Shown piece after piece: positions 16,851 through 25,841 of a stretch of DNA of 44,866 nt. The stretch's first letter is position 1; each line of letters opens with the position of its first letter. The notes beneath the pieces were generated by a model that had not been told where the DNA came from, did not search any database, and worked only from the letters and a program-made list of their open reading frames with translations. Source of the stretch: Candidatus Bathyanammoxibius amoris. GTDB taxonomy: Bacteria; Planctomycetota; Brocadiia; Brocadiales; Bathyanammoxibiaceae. Made by a program: the position numbers and the translations under genes. Location of the stretch: the NCBI GenBank assembly GCA_024451685.1, contig JAMXCW010000016.1:1-44866 (forward strand), given 5' to 3'.

Positions 16851-19652
16851 ATGGAGACAGAAAACAACTATATATCCATCCGGGGCGCAAGGGTACATAA
16901 TCTTAAAGATGTCGATTTAGACATACCCAGGGACAGGCTCGTCGTAATCACTGGTATCAGTGGTTCCGGCAAGTCGTCCCTCGCCTTTGACACCATATTC
17001 GCCGAAGGCCAGAGGCGCTACATAGAGTCGCTCTCCACCTATGCCCGCCAGTTCCTGGAACAACTCGAGAAGCCTGACGTAGACCATATTGAAGGGCTGC
17101 CTCCCACAGTGGCTATAGAGCAGCGAACGATAGCCACCAACCCCCGTTCAACGGTAGCCACAACGAGTGAGATATACGATTATCTTCGCCTTCTATACGC
17201 GCGCACGGGCACTCCACACTGTCACCAGTGCGGGCAAGAGGTCAGCCGTCAAAGCGTTGAGGAGATTGCCGAGAAGGTGATGCAGGTACCGCCGGGTACC
17301 AGGATAATGCTGCTGGCCCCGGTTATAAAGGGCAGGAAAGGTGAACACCGGGAGGTCCTGGAGGCCATAAGGAAGGAGGGCTTTGTAAGGGCGAGGGTAG
17401 ACGGCGTGCTGGTAGACATAACAGGGCTCACAAGATTGAGCCGCTACAAGATCCACAACATAGAAGTGCTGGTAGACCGCCTGGTGGTAAAAGAGGAGAT
17501 TGGTGACAGGCTCTACAATTCTATCCAGACCTGCCTCGGGGTGGGAGAGGGGATGATGGTTCTTTCGCAGGAGAAGAGGCGCGAGTGGCACGACACACTC
17601 TACAGCCAGCGCTACGCCTGCAAGCGATGCGGTGTGGGTCTTGAAGAGCTGGCACCAAGGCTATTTTCTTTCAATAGTCCGTGCGGTGCCTGCCCCGCCT
17701 GTGAGGGCCTCGGCTCGAAGATGGAGTTCGACCCTGAGCTTGTCGTGCCGGATGACGGTCTCAGTCTGAGACAGGGGGCCGTACAGGCCTGCGAAGACCC
17801 AGGTACAAGAATGGACCGTCAATACGCGAGGCTTTTGAAAGATTTCTCCAAGAAATTCCCCGCACCTCTTGACACCCCTTTCAAGAAGCTCCCCAGGGGC
17901 ATAAGACAGACCTTTCTCTACGGCACAAACGGCACAACAGGAAAAGACTTCGACGGCGTGATACCCACCCTCAGGAAGCTGTACGATAAAACGGGACGCA
18001 AGGCTGTGAAGAGGCGGCTCGAGTCTTACATGTCGGAACGCCCGTGTGAGGCCTGCAACGGCGCAAGGCTAAGGCCTGAGGCGCTGGCCGTCAAAATAGA
18101 CAAGAAAACAATCAGTGAGCTTACGTCCATGCACGTTGAAAAGGCCCTGCAATTCTTCCGGGACCTGTCTTTTTCCGGAGAAAGGGAGCTGATAGCCAGA
18201 GAGATACTGAAAGAGGTCGCCGGGCGGCTAAAGTTCATGGCGGAACTGGGACTGGGCTACCTGACCTTAGACCGCACCAGTACCACCCTCTCAGGCGGAG
18301 AGGCCCAGCGGCTGAGGCTTTCCTCCCAGGTTGGTTCGGGACTGATGGGGGTGTGCTACGTGCTGGATGAACCCACCATAGGTCTTCACGCAAGAGATTG
18401 CGGGAAGCTTATCAAGACGCTTAAATCGCTGCGGGACCAGGGAAACACGGTAATCGTGGTGGAGCATGATGAAGAGACAATCAGAAACGCCGATGAGATA
18501 ATCGACCTGGGGCCGGGCGCGGGAGACATGGGTGGGAACATAGTAACTCATGGAACACTGTCGAACATAATGGAACGGAACGCCTCTATTACGGCAAGCT
18601 ATTTAAGAAATGAACTGAACATAAGCCTCCCCTCAAGACGGAGGAAGATAAAACCCGAAAACGCCATAATCATAAAGGGCGCCAGGGAAAACAATCTGAA
18701 GTCGATAGACGTTGCGTTTCCCCTGGGTGTTTTCTGCTGCGTCACCGGAGTGTCGGGGTCGGGCAAGAGCACCCTTGTTGACCAGATACTGCACCGGGCA
18801 CTGAGCCGGGCAATCTACAGGAGCAACCTTAAGCCCGGCGAGCATGACCGCATCGTCAACATCGAGAGGATAGATAAGGTAATCGAAATAGACCAGTCGC
18901 CCATCGGCCGCACGCCGCGCTCAAACCCGGCCACATACACCAAGGCCTTCACTCATATCAGGCAGGTCTTCTCGCAGACCAAGGAGGCAAGATTAAGGGG
19001 GTACGGTCCCGGCCGTTTTAGTTTCAACGTCAGGGTGGGCAGGTGCCAGGGCTGCGGGGGACAGGGCACGAATAAGCTGGAGATGCACTTCCTGCCGGAT
19101 ACCTACGTTACCTGTGACCAGTGCCGGGGGAAAAGGTACAACAGGGAGACGCTGGAAATCGTTTATAAGGACAAGACCATTGCCGACGTACTGGCCATGA
19201 CGGTGGACGAGGCCTATGATTTCTACAGGAACATCCCGAAGATAGAGCGCACCCTCAGGACACTAAGAGGCGTCGGCCTGAGTTACATGACGCTGGGCCA
19301 GCCGTCTAACACACTCTCCGGCGGTGAGGCACAGAGGGTGAAGCTGGCCACCGAACTTGCCAAATATCCCACAGGAAAGACCCTCTACATACTTGACGAG
19401 CCCACCGTGGGCCTCCACTTCGCCGACATAGAAAACCTGCTTAAGATACTCAACCGGCTGGTCGACATGGGCAACACCGTGATAGTTATAGAACACCACA
19501 TGGACGTAATAAAGCAGGCCGACCACGTTGTGGACCTGGGGCCGGAGGGTGGAGACGCCGGAGGGGAGCTGGTGGCCGCGGGCACGCCCGAGCAGGTGGC
19601 AGAAAACAGGAGGTCGCACACCGGCCGCGTCCTGAAGAAATACCTTGCATAG
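16851..19652 (+). CDS. uvrA: Excinuclease ABC subunit A (UvrA)
   Basis: A 933-residue DNA-damage recognition ATPase that loads UvrB in nucleotide excision repair. The first ATPase half has GISGSGKSS, zinc-module cysteines ([16 protein letters not shown]) and [11 protein letters not shown]. The second has [26 protein letters not shown] and [12 protein letters not shown]. Each has a Walker B ([22 protein letters not shown]). Length and motif order are normal. The frame opens at TTG 16809, but ATG 16851 gives the usual N-terminus ([11 protein letters not shown] shortly after), although neither has a strong ribosome-binding site. uvrB and uvrC are not in the window. Confidence 0.95.
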   Translation: METENNYISIRGARVHNLKDVDLDIPRDRLVVITGISGSGKSSLAFDTIFAEGQRRYIESLSTYARQFLEQLEKPDVDHIEGLPPTVAIEQRTIATNPRSTVATTSEIYDYLRLLYARTGTPHCHQCGQEVSRQSVEEIAEKVMQVPPGTRIMLLAPVIKGRKGEHREVLEAIRKEGFVRARVDGVLVDITGLTRLSRYKIHNIEVLVDRLVVKEEIGDRLYNSIQTCLGVGEGMMVLSQEKRREWHDTLYSQRYACKRCGVGLEELAPRLFSFNSPCGACPACEGLGSKMEFDPELVVPDDGLSLRQGAVQACEDPGTRMDRQYARLLKDFSKKFPAPLDTPFKKLPRGIRQTFLYGTNGTTGKDFDGVIPTLRKLYDKTGRKAVKRRLESYMSERPCEACNGARLRPEALAVKIDKKTISELTSMHVEKALQFFRDLSFSGERELIAREILKEVAGRLKFMAELGLGYLTLDRTSTTLSGGEAQRLRLSSQVGSGLMGVCYVLDEPTIGLHARDCGKLIKTLKSLRDQGNTVIVVEHDEETIRNADEIIDLGPGAGDMGGNIVTHGTLSNIMERNASITASYLRNELNISLPSRRRKIKPENAIIIKGARENNLKSIDVAFPLGVFCCVTGVSGSGKSTLVDQILHRALSRAIYRSNLKPGEHDRIVNIERIDKVIEIDQSPIGRTPRSNPATYTKAFTHIRQVFSQTKEARLRGYGPGRFSFNVRVGRCQGCGGQGTNKLEMHFLPDTYVTCDQCRGKRYNRETLEIVYKDKTIADVLAMTVDEAYDFYRNIPKIERTLRTLRGVGLSYMTLGQPSNTLSGGEAQRVKLATELAKYPTGKTLYILDEPTVGLHFADIENLLKILNRLVDMGNTVIVIEHHMDVIKQADHVVDLGPEGGDAGGELVAAGTPEQVAENRRSHTGRVLKKYLA

Positions 19653-19670
19653 GTAAGTAAGCCCTGTTAA

Positions 19671-19695
19671 ATACGGCGTAAGGTAATTGCCGTAT
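19671..19695. repeat. 7-bp inverted repeat after uvrA
   Basis: ATACGGC (19671-19677) and GCCGTAT (19689-19695) are perfect arms around an 11-nt loop in the 65-bp gap between uvrA and the next gene. There is no T-run, so it may be a weak attenuator or 3' processing hairpin. Confidence 0.35.
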
Positions 19696-19717
19696 CAAGC
19701 AAAAGGAGGTTATCAGG

Positions 19718-20545
19718 ATGGACTTCGATCTGGGTCAGAGCCTGCGCAACGCGTCGAAACAGGTCTTAGAAGGTTGCAGACAGATACACTCAAGCACCGA
19801 TCACAGGGCAGCCAGGAGAGAACTTCGGGACTATATAACAAAAGAATTTCTCAGAAAATACGTGCCGGACGCGTATGGCACGGAAAGGGGTTACATAATA
19901 ACCTCCGGGGGACATTCGAGTTATGAACTCGACATCATCATCTACGACAAAACAAAGACCCCCCTGTTGTGCCGGCAGGGAAACTCTCACGTACTGCCGG
20001 TTGAAGGGGTATACATTACCGCCGAGGTACACTCTTCACTGACGTTCGAGGACCTGGAGAGGAGCATCGGAGACACCGAAAGGATAAAAAAACTGAAAAA
20101 ATCCGCGTATCTGAAACCCCCGACGCCAGTATATAGAATACGTGAGTTCGGGGTGTTGAAGGATTATTTCAACATCGTCTCTCACATCCTCGTTTATGAC
20201 TCGCCGTATACCATGAAAGAACTCACCGGGAAATTAATGGAACTCAACCACAACCGGAACGTACTGCCACAACACCAGATTGACAGCATCTTCATACTCA
20301 ATAAGGGGGTAATCTTTAATTACAGAGAGGTGGAACTTGGGGGCAAGACGCAGTTCATGGTACTGGAGGACACCTACCGCGCCTATACCGATTCAGAAGA
20401 CGCCTTACAACTGTTCTACCTGGCCATAATGAGCCGTCTGGGCAGGGTCTGGACGCACGGCATCGACCTTCGGGAATACGTAAAGATACAGCTCGAACCA
20501 AACGTGCTGAAACATCTGGAGAGTAACCGGCCGGAGAACTACTAG
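19718..20545 (+). CDS. DUF6602-like protein with altered PD-(D/E)xK-type core
   Basis: A 275-residue soluble protein. Its central part (GGHSSYELDIIIYD at 64-77, PLLCRQGNSHVLPVEGVYI at 82-100, AEVHSSL at 102-108) follows the DUF6602 pattern, in which a DIIIYD strand and an EVK strand suggest a restriction-endonuclease-like fold. Here the expected Lys of ExK is His105, with Asp72 and Glu103 present. The protein may be an inactive nuclease-fold protein or use a variant site. An AGGAGG ribosome-binding site lies 7 nt before the ATG. It sits 65 bp after uvrA on the same strand, but a repair role is not established. Family assignment is from recalled motifs, moderate confidence. Confidence 0.6.
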   Translation: MDFDLGQSLRNASKQVLEGCRQIHSSTDHRAARRELRDYITKEFLRKYVPDAYGTERGYIITSGGHSSYELDIIIYDKTKTPLLCRQGNSHVLPVEGVYITAEVHSSLTFEDLERSIGDTERIKKLKKSAYLKPPTPVYRIREFGVLKDYFNIVSHILVYDSPYTMKELTGKLMELNHNRNVLPQHQIDSIFILNKGVIFNYREVELGGKTQFMVLEDTYRAYTDSEDALQLFYLAIMSRLGRVWTHGIDLREYVKIQLEPNVLKHLESNRPENY

Positions 20546-20589
20546 GGACCACAGAAAACGCCGCACGATTGTTATTCTAAAGCACCGCA

Positions 20590-20713
20590 GGGGCAGGTCA
20601 AGGCCACGCCTTGACCATGAATCAATAGATTACAGTGCGTCGGGTTGAAAACCCGCCCTCAGCCTGGACGCACCCTGCAAACATCAATTGTAGCGGCAGA
20701 GCTTGCTCTGCCA
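20590..20713. repeat. Cluster of three REP-like hairpins
   Basis: Three palindromes lie in tandem. GGTCAAGGC/GCCTTGACC at 20596-20616 is perfect, with a 3-nt loop. GTGCGTC/GACGCAC at 20635-20673 encloses an inner hairpin CGGGTT/AACCCG. GGCAGAGC/GCTCTGCC at 20695-20712 is perfect, with a TT loop and preceded by GTAG. The last shares the GTAG-palindrome layout with the element at 44614-44665. It lies between the convergent ends of two genes and could act as a bidirectional transcript end. Confidence 0.7.
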
Positions 20714-20778
20714 GACACTGACTGTCATGTCGAGCGAGCCCAACCACTGCAAAACCCTTTCTGTCTCTACTAAACATT

Positions 20779-21942
20779 CTACGCAAAGGCCCTCAGTCCC
20801 AGCACGTCCCTGCCTATTATTAGCTTCTGTATCTCTGAGGTGCCCTCGTATATAGTGGCCACACGCGCGTCGCGCAGGTATCTTTCCACGGGAAACTCGT
20901 CCGAATAGCCGTAGCCGCCGTGTATCTGCACGGCCATATTGGCCGCCCTCAGGGCGGCCTCTGAGGCAAAGTATTTTGCAATAGACGTCTCCAGGGTGCC
21001 CCTCTTGCCTTTGTTCTTCACGTCCGCGGCCTTATAGACCAGGAGCCTCGCGGCCTCGGTATCCGTAACCATGCGGGCGACCATGTCCTGAATCAGTTGA
21101 AAAGAACCTATGAGCCTGTCGAACTGGACGCGTTCCTTTGCGTATTTGACGCCCGCGTCTATGCATGCCTGGGATATGCCCACGCACCCTGCCGCAACAC
21201 TGAAGCGCCCGTTATCAAGTCCCGACAGGACCACTTTAAACCCCTGCCCGACCGCTCCCAGCACGGCGGGACCGGGAACTTCACAGTCTTCCAGGAAAAT
21301 TTCTGCCGTGTTTGAAGACCTCAGGCCGAGCTTGTTCTCTATATCTCTTGTGGTAAATCCCTTCGTCTTCTTGCACTCGACAAGGAAGGCCGTCAGGCCC
21401 TCGTGTTTCTCCCTGTCATCGGTTCCGGTTCGCGCGATAACGATGGCAAGGTCTGCGACTCCGGCATTTGATATCCAGGTCTTTGCCCCGTTCAGAACCC
21501 AATCGTCTCCGGCCGGGACAGCCCTGGTGCTCTGGTTGGCGGCGTCCGAGCCTGCGCCGGGTTCTGTCAGGGCGAAGCACCCGATCATCTCGCCCCTGCA
21601 TAGCAGGGGCAGGTATTTCTGTTTTTGCTCCTCCGTGCCCCAGTTGAGGATGCACAGCTCAACGAGTGATACCTGCACGGAGAGGGTTGTCCTTACCGAC
21701 GAGCATGCCCTTCCAATCTCTTCGGTGATTATGGCATGACTTGTGAAATCCAGCCCGGCACCGCCGTATTTCTCCGGGACGGGGCCGCCCACCAGACCCA
21801 GAGGGGCCATCTTTTTTATTATCTCATGCGGGAAGCGGCACTTCCTGTCGTTCTCTCTCGCGACCGGGATGATTTCCCCCTCGGCAAACCTCCAGGCCAT
21901 TTCCTTTACGGCCTTCTGCTCCGGAGTCAGTTCAAAGTCCAT
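20779..21942 (-). CDS. Acyl-CoA dehydrogenase
   Basis: A 387-residue FAD enzyme of the short/branched-chain acyl-CoA dehydrogenase type, which oxidises an acyl-CoA to the 2-enoyl-CoA and passes electrons to ETF. FAD-binding motifs include CFALTEPGAGSDA and WISNAG. The C-terminal domain has QIHGGYGYSDEFPVERYLRDARV and the IYEGTSEIQ motif, whose first Glu aligns with the catalytic base of MCAD/SCAD. ATG 21942 has AGGAGGT 7 nt upstream. GTG 21951 would add three residues without benefit. No ETF, thiolase or hydratase genes are adjacent, so the physiological substrate is unknown. The neighbouring minus-strand gene is a GGDEF-like protein, an unrelated function. Confidence 0.93.
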   Translation of the reverse strand: MDFELTPEQKAVKEMAWRFAEGEIIPVARENDRKCRFPHEIIKKMAPLGLVGGPVPEKYGGAGLDFTSHAIITEEIGRACSSVRTTLSVQVSLVELCILNWGTEEQKQKYLPLLCRGEMIGCFALTEPGAGSDAANQSTRAVPAGDDWVLNGAKTWISNAGVADLAIVIARTGTDDREKHEGLTAFLVECKKTKGFTTRDIENKLGLRSSNTAEIFLEDCEVPGPAVLGAVGQGFKVVLSGLDNGRFSVAAGCVGISQACIDAGVKYAKERVQFDRLIGSFQLIQDMVARMVTDTEAARLLVYKAADVKNKGKRGTLETSIAKYFASEAALRAANMAVQIHGGYGYSDEFPVERYLRDARVATIYEGTSEIQKLIIGRDVLGLRAFA

Positions 21943-22029
21943 TGAAACCACCTCCTGTGGGTTAGGCAGGTCTTACTTATGCCGTGTGTGGATAGGGGTC
22001 ATCGCCGTGTGTGGGAGGACAAGAAAACG

Positions 22030-22512
22030 TTATGCCAAATCTCTCCACAGGCACGGGGCGTCTCCGCCCTGCGAGAGGGCCTGGGCGAGGGCGGTTTCCG
22101 CACAACGTATGAGGTCTCCCGGAGTATTTACACCCTTATCGGAGACATTGGATATACCCATGCTCACGGCTAGTTTATTTTCGGGTTGGCCTGGTAATTT
22201 GTATTGTGAGAACACCCTGTGAATCCTCTGTGCCACAAAAGAGGTTCCATCGGTGTTTACCATGGGCAGCACTACAAGTAACTTTTCTTTGGTGTAAGGC
22301 GCAATGATGTCTGATGTCCTTACCATGCTTGAGAGGAGCGCTATCGACTCGTCCAGCATTTTATCCAGGAAAGCGGCGCCTCTCTTCTCTATGTTCTCAG
22401 TAAGGCCAGACACGCACACCACAATACAAGATAGTTGCAGGTCGTATCTCTTGGCGCGCTCGAATTCGGATTTAAGCAGTGTTTCGAGCAGGTTGTGGTC
22501 GCGAACTTCCAT
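22030..22512 (-). CDS. Stand-alone degenerate GGDEF domain protein
   Basis: A 160-residue single-domain protein with the GGDEF fold pattern: an ETLLKSEFERAKRYDLQLSCIV start, then RTSDIIAPYTKEKLLVVLP where catalytic proteins have RxxDxxxRyGGDEFaviLP, then a SMGISN strand. The GGDEF signature is replaced by TKEKL (residues 74-78), so diguanylate cyclase activity is not expected. It may bind GTP or cyclic di-GMP, or act as a protein partner. There is no sensory domain. The ATG is preceded by a purine-rich GGGGAGGGGAGAG. An HD-GYP-like protein with an altered active site is encoded at 7751-8701, so both c-di-GMP-type proteins of the window deviate. Confidence 0.75.
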   Translation of the reverse strand: MEVRDHNLLETLLKSEFERAKRYDLQLSCIVVCVSGLTENIEKRGAAFLDKMLDESIALLSSMVRTSDIIAPYTKEKLLVVLPMVNTDGTSFVAQRIHRVFSQYKLPGQPENKLAVSMGISNVSDKGVNTPGDLIRCAETALAQALSQGGDAPCLWRDLA

Positions 22513-22671
22513 AACCCTCTCCCCTCCCCTTGGGTCTTAAGATTTTTAAGGAGAATTTCCTCCCATGTATATCTGCCCCCTATTTTATAGAAAATCCCCG
22601 CCAGTTACAGTCAATTTAGAGTCTGCCTGGGCGTTCGCGCAATGTCTCTGAGGCGTATGCAGGGCCTCCTC

Positions 22672-23469
22672 TTAAGAAGAGGTGTGCTCGATGTCTTCCC
22701 GGGCTATCTCTCGAATCTTCTTCAGTCTTTCCAGCATGGAAGACAGCTTGTCGATAGGCAGCATGGTTGCCGGGTCGCACAACGCCTTCTCAGGTTCTTC
22801 ATGAACCTCAATGAATATCCCATCGGCACCTGCAGCCACGGCAGCCCTTGCAACAGGTTCCGCCATACGTCTGTCTCCGCCTGAAGTGTTACCCTGTTCG
22901 CCCGGCAGTTGTACACTGTGCGTCGCGTCAAATAATACGGGATAACCAATCTCTTTTAGTATGACTATTGACCTCATGTCGCTGACCAGATTGTTGTATC
23001 CGAAGGTGGTCCCCCTCTCGGTAAAGATTATATTGTCGTTACCGGTGCTGAGGATTTTTTCGGCCACCAGCTTCATATCCCATGGCGCCATGAATTGACC
23101 TTTCTTGACGTTTACGGGTATGCCGGTCTTCGCCGCACTGAGGATGAGGTCTGTTTGACGACAGAGAAAGGCCGGTATCTGTATAACGTCCAGGACCTTG
23201 GCGGCCGCCTCCACCTCTTCGGGGTAGTGAACGTCCGAGAGGACTGGTATCTCCAGCGAAGACTTCACCTCGTGGAGTATTTCCAGGCCCTCAACAAGTC
23301 CCGGGCCGCGGAACGAGTGCATGGAACTCCTGTTTGCCTTGTCATAAGAGGCCTTAAACACAAAAGGTAAGTCGAGACCTTGAAGGAGTTCCTTCAGCCT
23401 CTTTGCTATTCTAAGACACGCCTCTCTGGTCTCAATTACACAGGGGCCAGCCACAACGGCCAGAGGCAT
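22672..23469 (-). CDS. kdsA: 3-deoxy-D-manno-octulosonate 8-phosphate synthase
   Basis: KdsA condenses arabinose 5-phosphate with phosphoenolpyruvate to Kdo-8-phosphate, the precursor of the LPS sugar Kdo. The 265-residue product has AGPCVIET at the start, FKASYDKANRSS, IPAFLCRQTDL, VKKGQFMAPWD, FTERGTTFGYNN and DATHSVQLPG, all diagnostic. Cys10 in AGPC (Asn in E. coli) places it in the metal-dependent class, like the Aquifex enzyme. The frame is open 22 codons upstream of ATG 23469, without ATG, GTG or TTG. Those residues (VRIKNLSIGPD) resemble the N-terminal strand of longer KdsA proteins, so a non-standard start cannot be excluded. The product implies an outer membrane with LPS. Confidence 0.95.
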   Translation of the reverse strand: MPLAVVAGPCVIETREACLRIAKRLKELLQGLDLPFVFKASYDKANRSSMHSFRGPGLVEGLEILHEVKSSLEIPVLSDVHYPEEVEAAAKVLDVIQIPAFLCRQTDLILSAAKTGIPVNVKKGQFMAPWDMKLVAEKILSTGNDNIIFTERGTTFGYNNLVSDMRSIVILKEIGYPVLFDATHSVQLPGEQGNTSGGDRRMAEPVARAAVAAGADGIFIEVHEEPEKALCDPATMLPIDKLSSMLERLKKIREIAREDIEHTSS

Positions 23470-23794
23470 ATCAGGTCCAATAGAGAGGTTTTTTATACGG
23501 ACGGATTTCGTGGGCTTTACCCCCCTAAGTAGATGTTAAATGCTACCTCTTACAAAGGGGTATTTCTCTGAAAACGATACTATACCATAGACTTACTGCA
23601 CAGTCAAATCCGTAAATCAGATAAATTTTAGTTGCAATCCTAGCCTGTATTGCATATATTTGCCATGTATAAAATGGATGAGGTATACATGTTACGACCT
23701 CCCTGTAAATTTCTGCCATTTGCGAGCAACTTGTCTGCTGAGAAAGAGTTGCGGAATCACACCCTGTACGTAGTTGTTGTGTTAAGGAGAGAAT
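23470..23794. other. 325-bp divergent region kdsA / TPR gene
   Basis: AT-rich and without a gene. It holds the predicted promoter of the TPR gene at 23632-23660, with a weaker TTGCCA/TATACA pair (18-bp spacing) at 23660-23689. The kdsA-proximal 60 bp remain in the kdsA frame. Confidence 0.5.
23632..23660 (+). promoter_or_regulatory. Sigma70-type promoter of the TPR/alpha-CTD gene
   Basis: TTGCAA (23632-23637) and TATATT (23655-23660) are separated by 17 bp, close to consensus. The predicted start near 23667 leaves a leader of about 125 nt before the ATG. Confidence 0.5.
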
Positions 23795-25147
23795 ATGGAT
23801 ATAGCGGCTGATACAAGTATATTGGAATCCGAGGACATCTCGAGGGATGACGTAAGACTATTAAGAAACAAGGTTTATGCCTCGGCAGACGAAAAGAAAA
23901 ACCTTGAGGAAGAGGTAGAAAAACTCTCACAGACTGTAAAGAGCGACCAGGACCCTGCTAAGACGAAAATGCTTTGCCAGGGCTTGGGCATCGGTCTCTG
24001 GCTGTTAGGACGTGCAAAGGAGGCTGTGGAGGTATTGGGGGAGGTAAAGTCACGAAGGGTCCCCGCCTATTATCTGGGGAAATGTTACGAGGAATTGGGC
24101 GAATATGAAAAGGCCTTGGACAGCCTTGAGATGTCCCGAAAAGACGGCGCAAGGGAGTTTGACCTGGAGATGGACTTGATAGGCGTGAAGAGAAAGGCCG
24201 GGATGCTAAAAGAGGCCTTGAAGAGGGTGACGCAACTGTCGAAGGCCCATGGTGATGAAGCCGAATTACATTACCAGTGGGGCTGTTGTCTTGAGGACGA
24301 GGGGGAGTATGTTGACGCCATGTCTCATTATCAAAAGGCGTTGGAGCTTGACCCCGAGCATGCCGGGGCGCACTTCCGCATAGCCTATAATTACGACCTT
24401 GAGGGGGAAGACGATAAAGCCATCGAATATTATGAAAAATGCGAGGGCCTCACGCCCACCTTTACCAGCGTGTTTATCAACCTCGGCACGCTGTATGAAG
24501 ACCGTGGAGAATACGAGAAGGCGATAACATGTTTTGAAACCGTGCTCAGGGCCGACCCAGACAACGAAAAGGCATATCTTTATCTCAAGGACGCGAAGGC
24601 CTCCCTTAACATGTACTACGACGAGGAGAGGATAAAGGCCAGGGATAGAGCGTGTGAGGTACTCAACATACCCATATCAGATTTTGAGCTCTCGGTAAGA
24701 AGCAAAAATTGTCTGGAGCGGATGAATATCCGCACCTTAAGGGACCTTACCCTGGTAACTGAGACAGACCTGCTTTCTTACAAGAATTTTGGAGAGACCT
24801 CTTTGAACGAGATAAAAGACGTGTTGGTACAAAAGGGGTTGTCCCTGGGGCAGGCCCTGGAGGCACCCAGGAGTTTCCTGGAGGCGTCCAGGAGGTCTGA
24901 GGAGCAGGCCGCGGTGCTTGAGAGTCCTTTAGCTATGTTGGAGTTGTCGGCCCGCACCACAAAGGCCCTTGAGAAACTGGAGGTAAAAACCGTTGCTGAA
25001 CTGGTGTCCATGTCTGAAGAGGAACTCAGTTCTCACAAGACGTTCAAGAGTGATTATCTGGCGGAGATAAAAGAGAAATTGCTGGCGTATGAACTGAGTC
25101 TGAAAAAAGAGGGGGAGGAGGAGAAGGAGGAGAGTTCAGAAGACTAG
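23795..25147 (+). CDS. TPR protein with two tandem RNA polymerase alpha-CTD-like domains
   Basis: A 450-residue soluble protein. Residues 60-270 contain TPR repeats, clearest at 155-190 (AELHYQWGCCLEDEGEYVD then KALELDPEHA), 191-224 and 225-258. Residues 290-352 match the C-terminal domain of the RNA polymerase alpha subunit: FELSVRSKNCLERM and FGETSLNEIKDVLVQKGLSL. E. coli alpha R265, N268, C269, G296, S299 and E302 have counterparts here (R302, N305, C306 and the FGETSLNE run), but K298 becomes Thr. Residues 376-436 form a second, more divergent copy (MLELSARTTKALEKL, YLAEIKEKLL). A Glu/Lys-rich tail closes the protein. The rest of alpha is missing. A role in DNA or transcription-factor docking is inferred. 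It is followed by ruvC after 58 bp. Confidence 0.88.
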   Translation: MDIAADTSILESEDISRDDVRLLRNKVYASADEKKNLEEEVEKLSQTVKSDQDPAKTKMLCQGLGIGLWLLGRAKEAVEVLGEVKSRRVPAYYLGKCYEELGEYEKALDSLEMSRKDGAREFDLEMDLIGVKRKAGMLKEALKRVTQLSKAHGDEAELHYQWGCCLEDEGEYVDAMSHYQKALELDPEHAGAHFRIAYNYDLEGEDDKAIEYYEKCEGLTPTFTSVFINLGTLYEDRGEYEKAITCFETVLRADPDNEKAYLYLKDAKASLNMYYDEERIKARDRACEVLNIPISDFELSVRSKNCLERMNIRTLRDLTLVTETDLLSYKNFGETSLNEIKDVLVQKGLSLGQALEAPRSFLEASRRSEEQAAVLESPLAMLELSARTTKALEKLEVKTVAELVSMSEEELSSHKTFKSDYLAEIKEKLLAYELSLKKEGEEEKEESSED

Positions 25148-25205
25148 TATGTTTTGAATCCAGGTCTTCGGTCTGCAATTCAAGGGGGGTGGCGCTCAGG
25201 TCTTT

Positions 25206-25739
25206 TTGGAAGAGGGTGTTGTAACATTGCAAGTGTCAGGGTGGGTCTCAGGGCGAGTGTTAGGGGTTGATCCCGGCCTCGCGGTAACTGGTTTCGCCGT
25301 GGTGGAGGTTCTTGAACGGGGCGGCCAGGTAAAAGATTACGGTTGCATAAGAACCAGTTCCAAGCTTGCCAAGCCTGAGCGGCTAGGTGCCATATACAAC
25401 GGTATACACGACATAATCTCTAAGTGGTCGCCGAATTTACTTGTTATAGAAGACGCCTTTGTCAATATGAAATATCCTAAGGCCGCGCTTCAACTGGGAG
25501 AGGTAAGAGGCGCAATAAGCGTGGCGGCCCGGAACTTGAACGTAGACGTTTGTGAAATAATGCCTTCCGAGGCGAAACTGGCATTGACCGGTAATGGTGG
25601 CGCCGGTAAGGCACAGGTGGCGAACGCGGTGAGGAGGATACTGGTTACAGACGCCCCTTTCGGGTCAAGTCACGTCTCAGACGCGCTTGCACTGGCCCTG
25701 ACGGGTCTGTCCCGGAGTGGCCGGTTCAATTGGCCCTGA
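25206..25739 (+). CDS. ruvC: Holliday junction endonuclease RuvC
   Basis: RuvC resolves Holliday junctions made during recombinational repair. The acidic catalytic residues are visible in LGVDPGLA (first Asp), LLVIEDAFV (Glu) and SHVSDALALAL (Asp). The frame opens at TTG 25206, but RuvC proteins usually start one or two residues before the LGVDPG strand. TTG 25227 (GAGGGTG about 8 nt upstream), GTG 25233 or GTG 25257 may be the real start, so up to 17 N-terminal residues are doubtful. It lies in ruvC-ruvA-ruvB order, 102 bp before ruvA. The motifs are intact and the length, about 160-177 residues, is normal. Confidence 0.92.
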   Translation: MEEGVVTLQVSGWVSGRVLGVDPGLAVTGFAVVEVLERGGQVKDYGCIRTSSKLAKPERLGAIYNGIHDIISKWSPNLLVIEDAFVNMKYPKAALQLGEVRGAISVAARNLNVDVCEIMPSEAKLALTGNGGAGKAQVANAVRRILVTDAPFGSSHVSDALALALTGLSRSGRFNWP

Positions 25740-25841
25740 GAGGCGACGGGGAGCCGATTTGGCTGATAAGCAACACCACACTCAACCGATGGCCAATAAC
25801 CGAACATCTTTTTCCGGCGAAAGAGCCGTCTTTTACGTCAC

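Noticed and set aside
23470-23535. Longer kdsA with a conserved N-terminal strand
   Set aside because: The frame upstream of ATG 23469 is open and reads like some KdsA N-termini, but no standard start codon exists there; Aquifex KdsA starts at a similar point.
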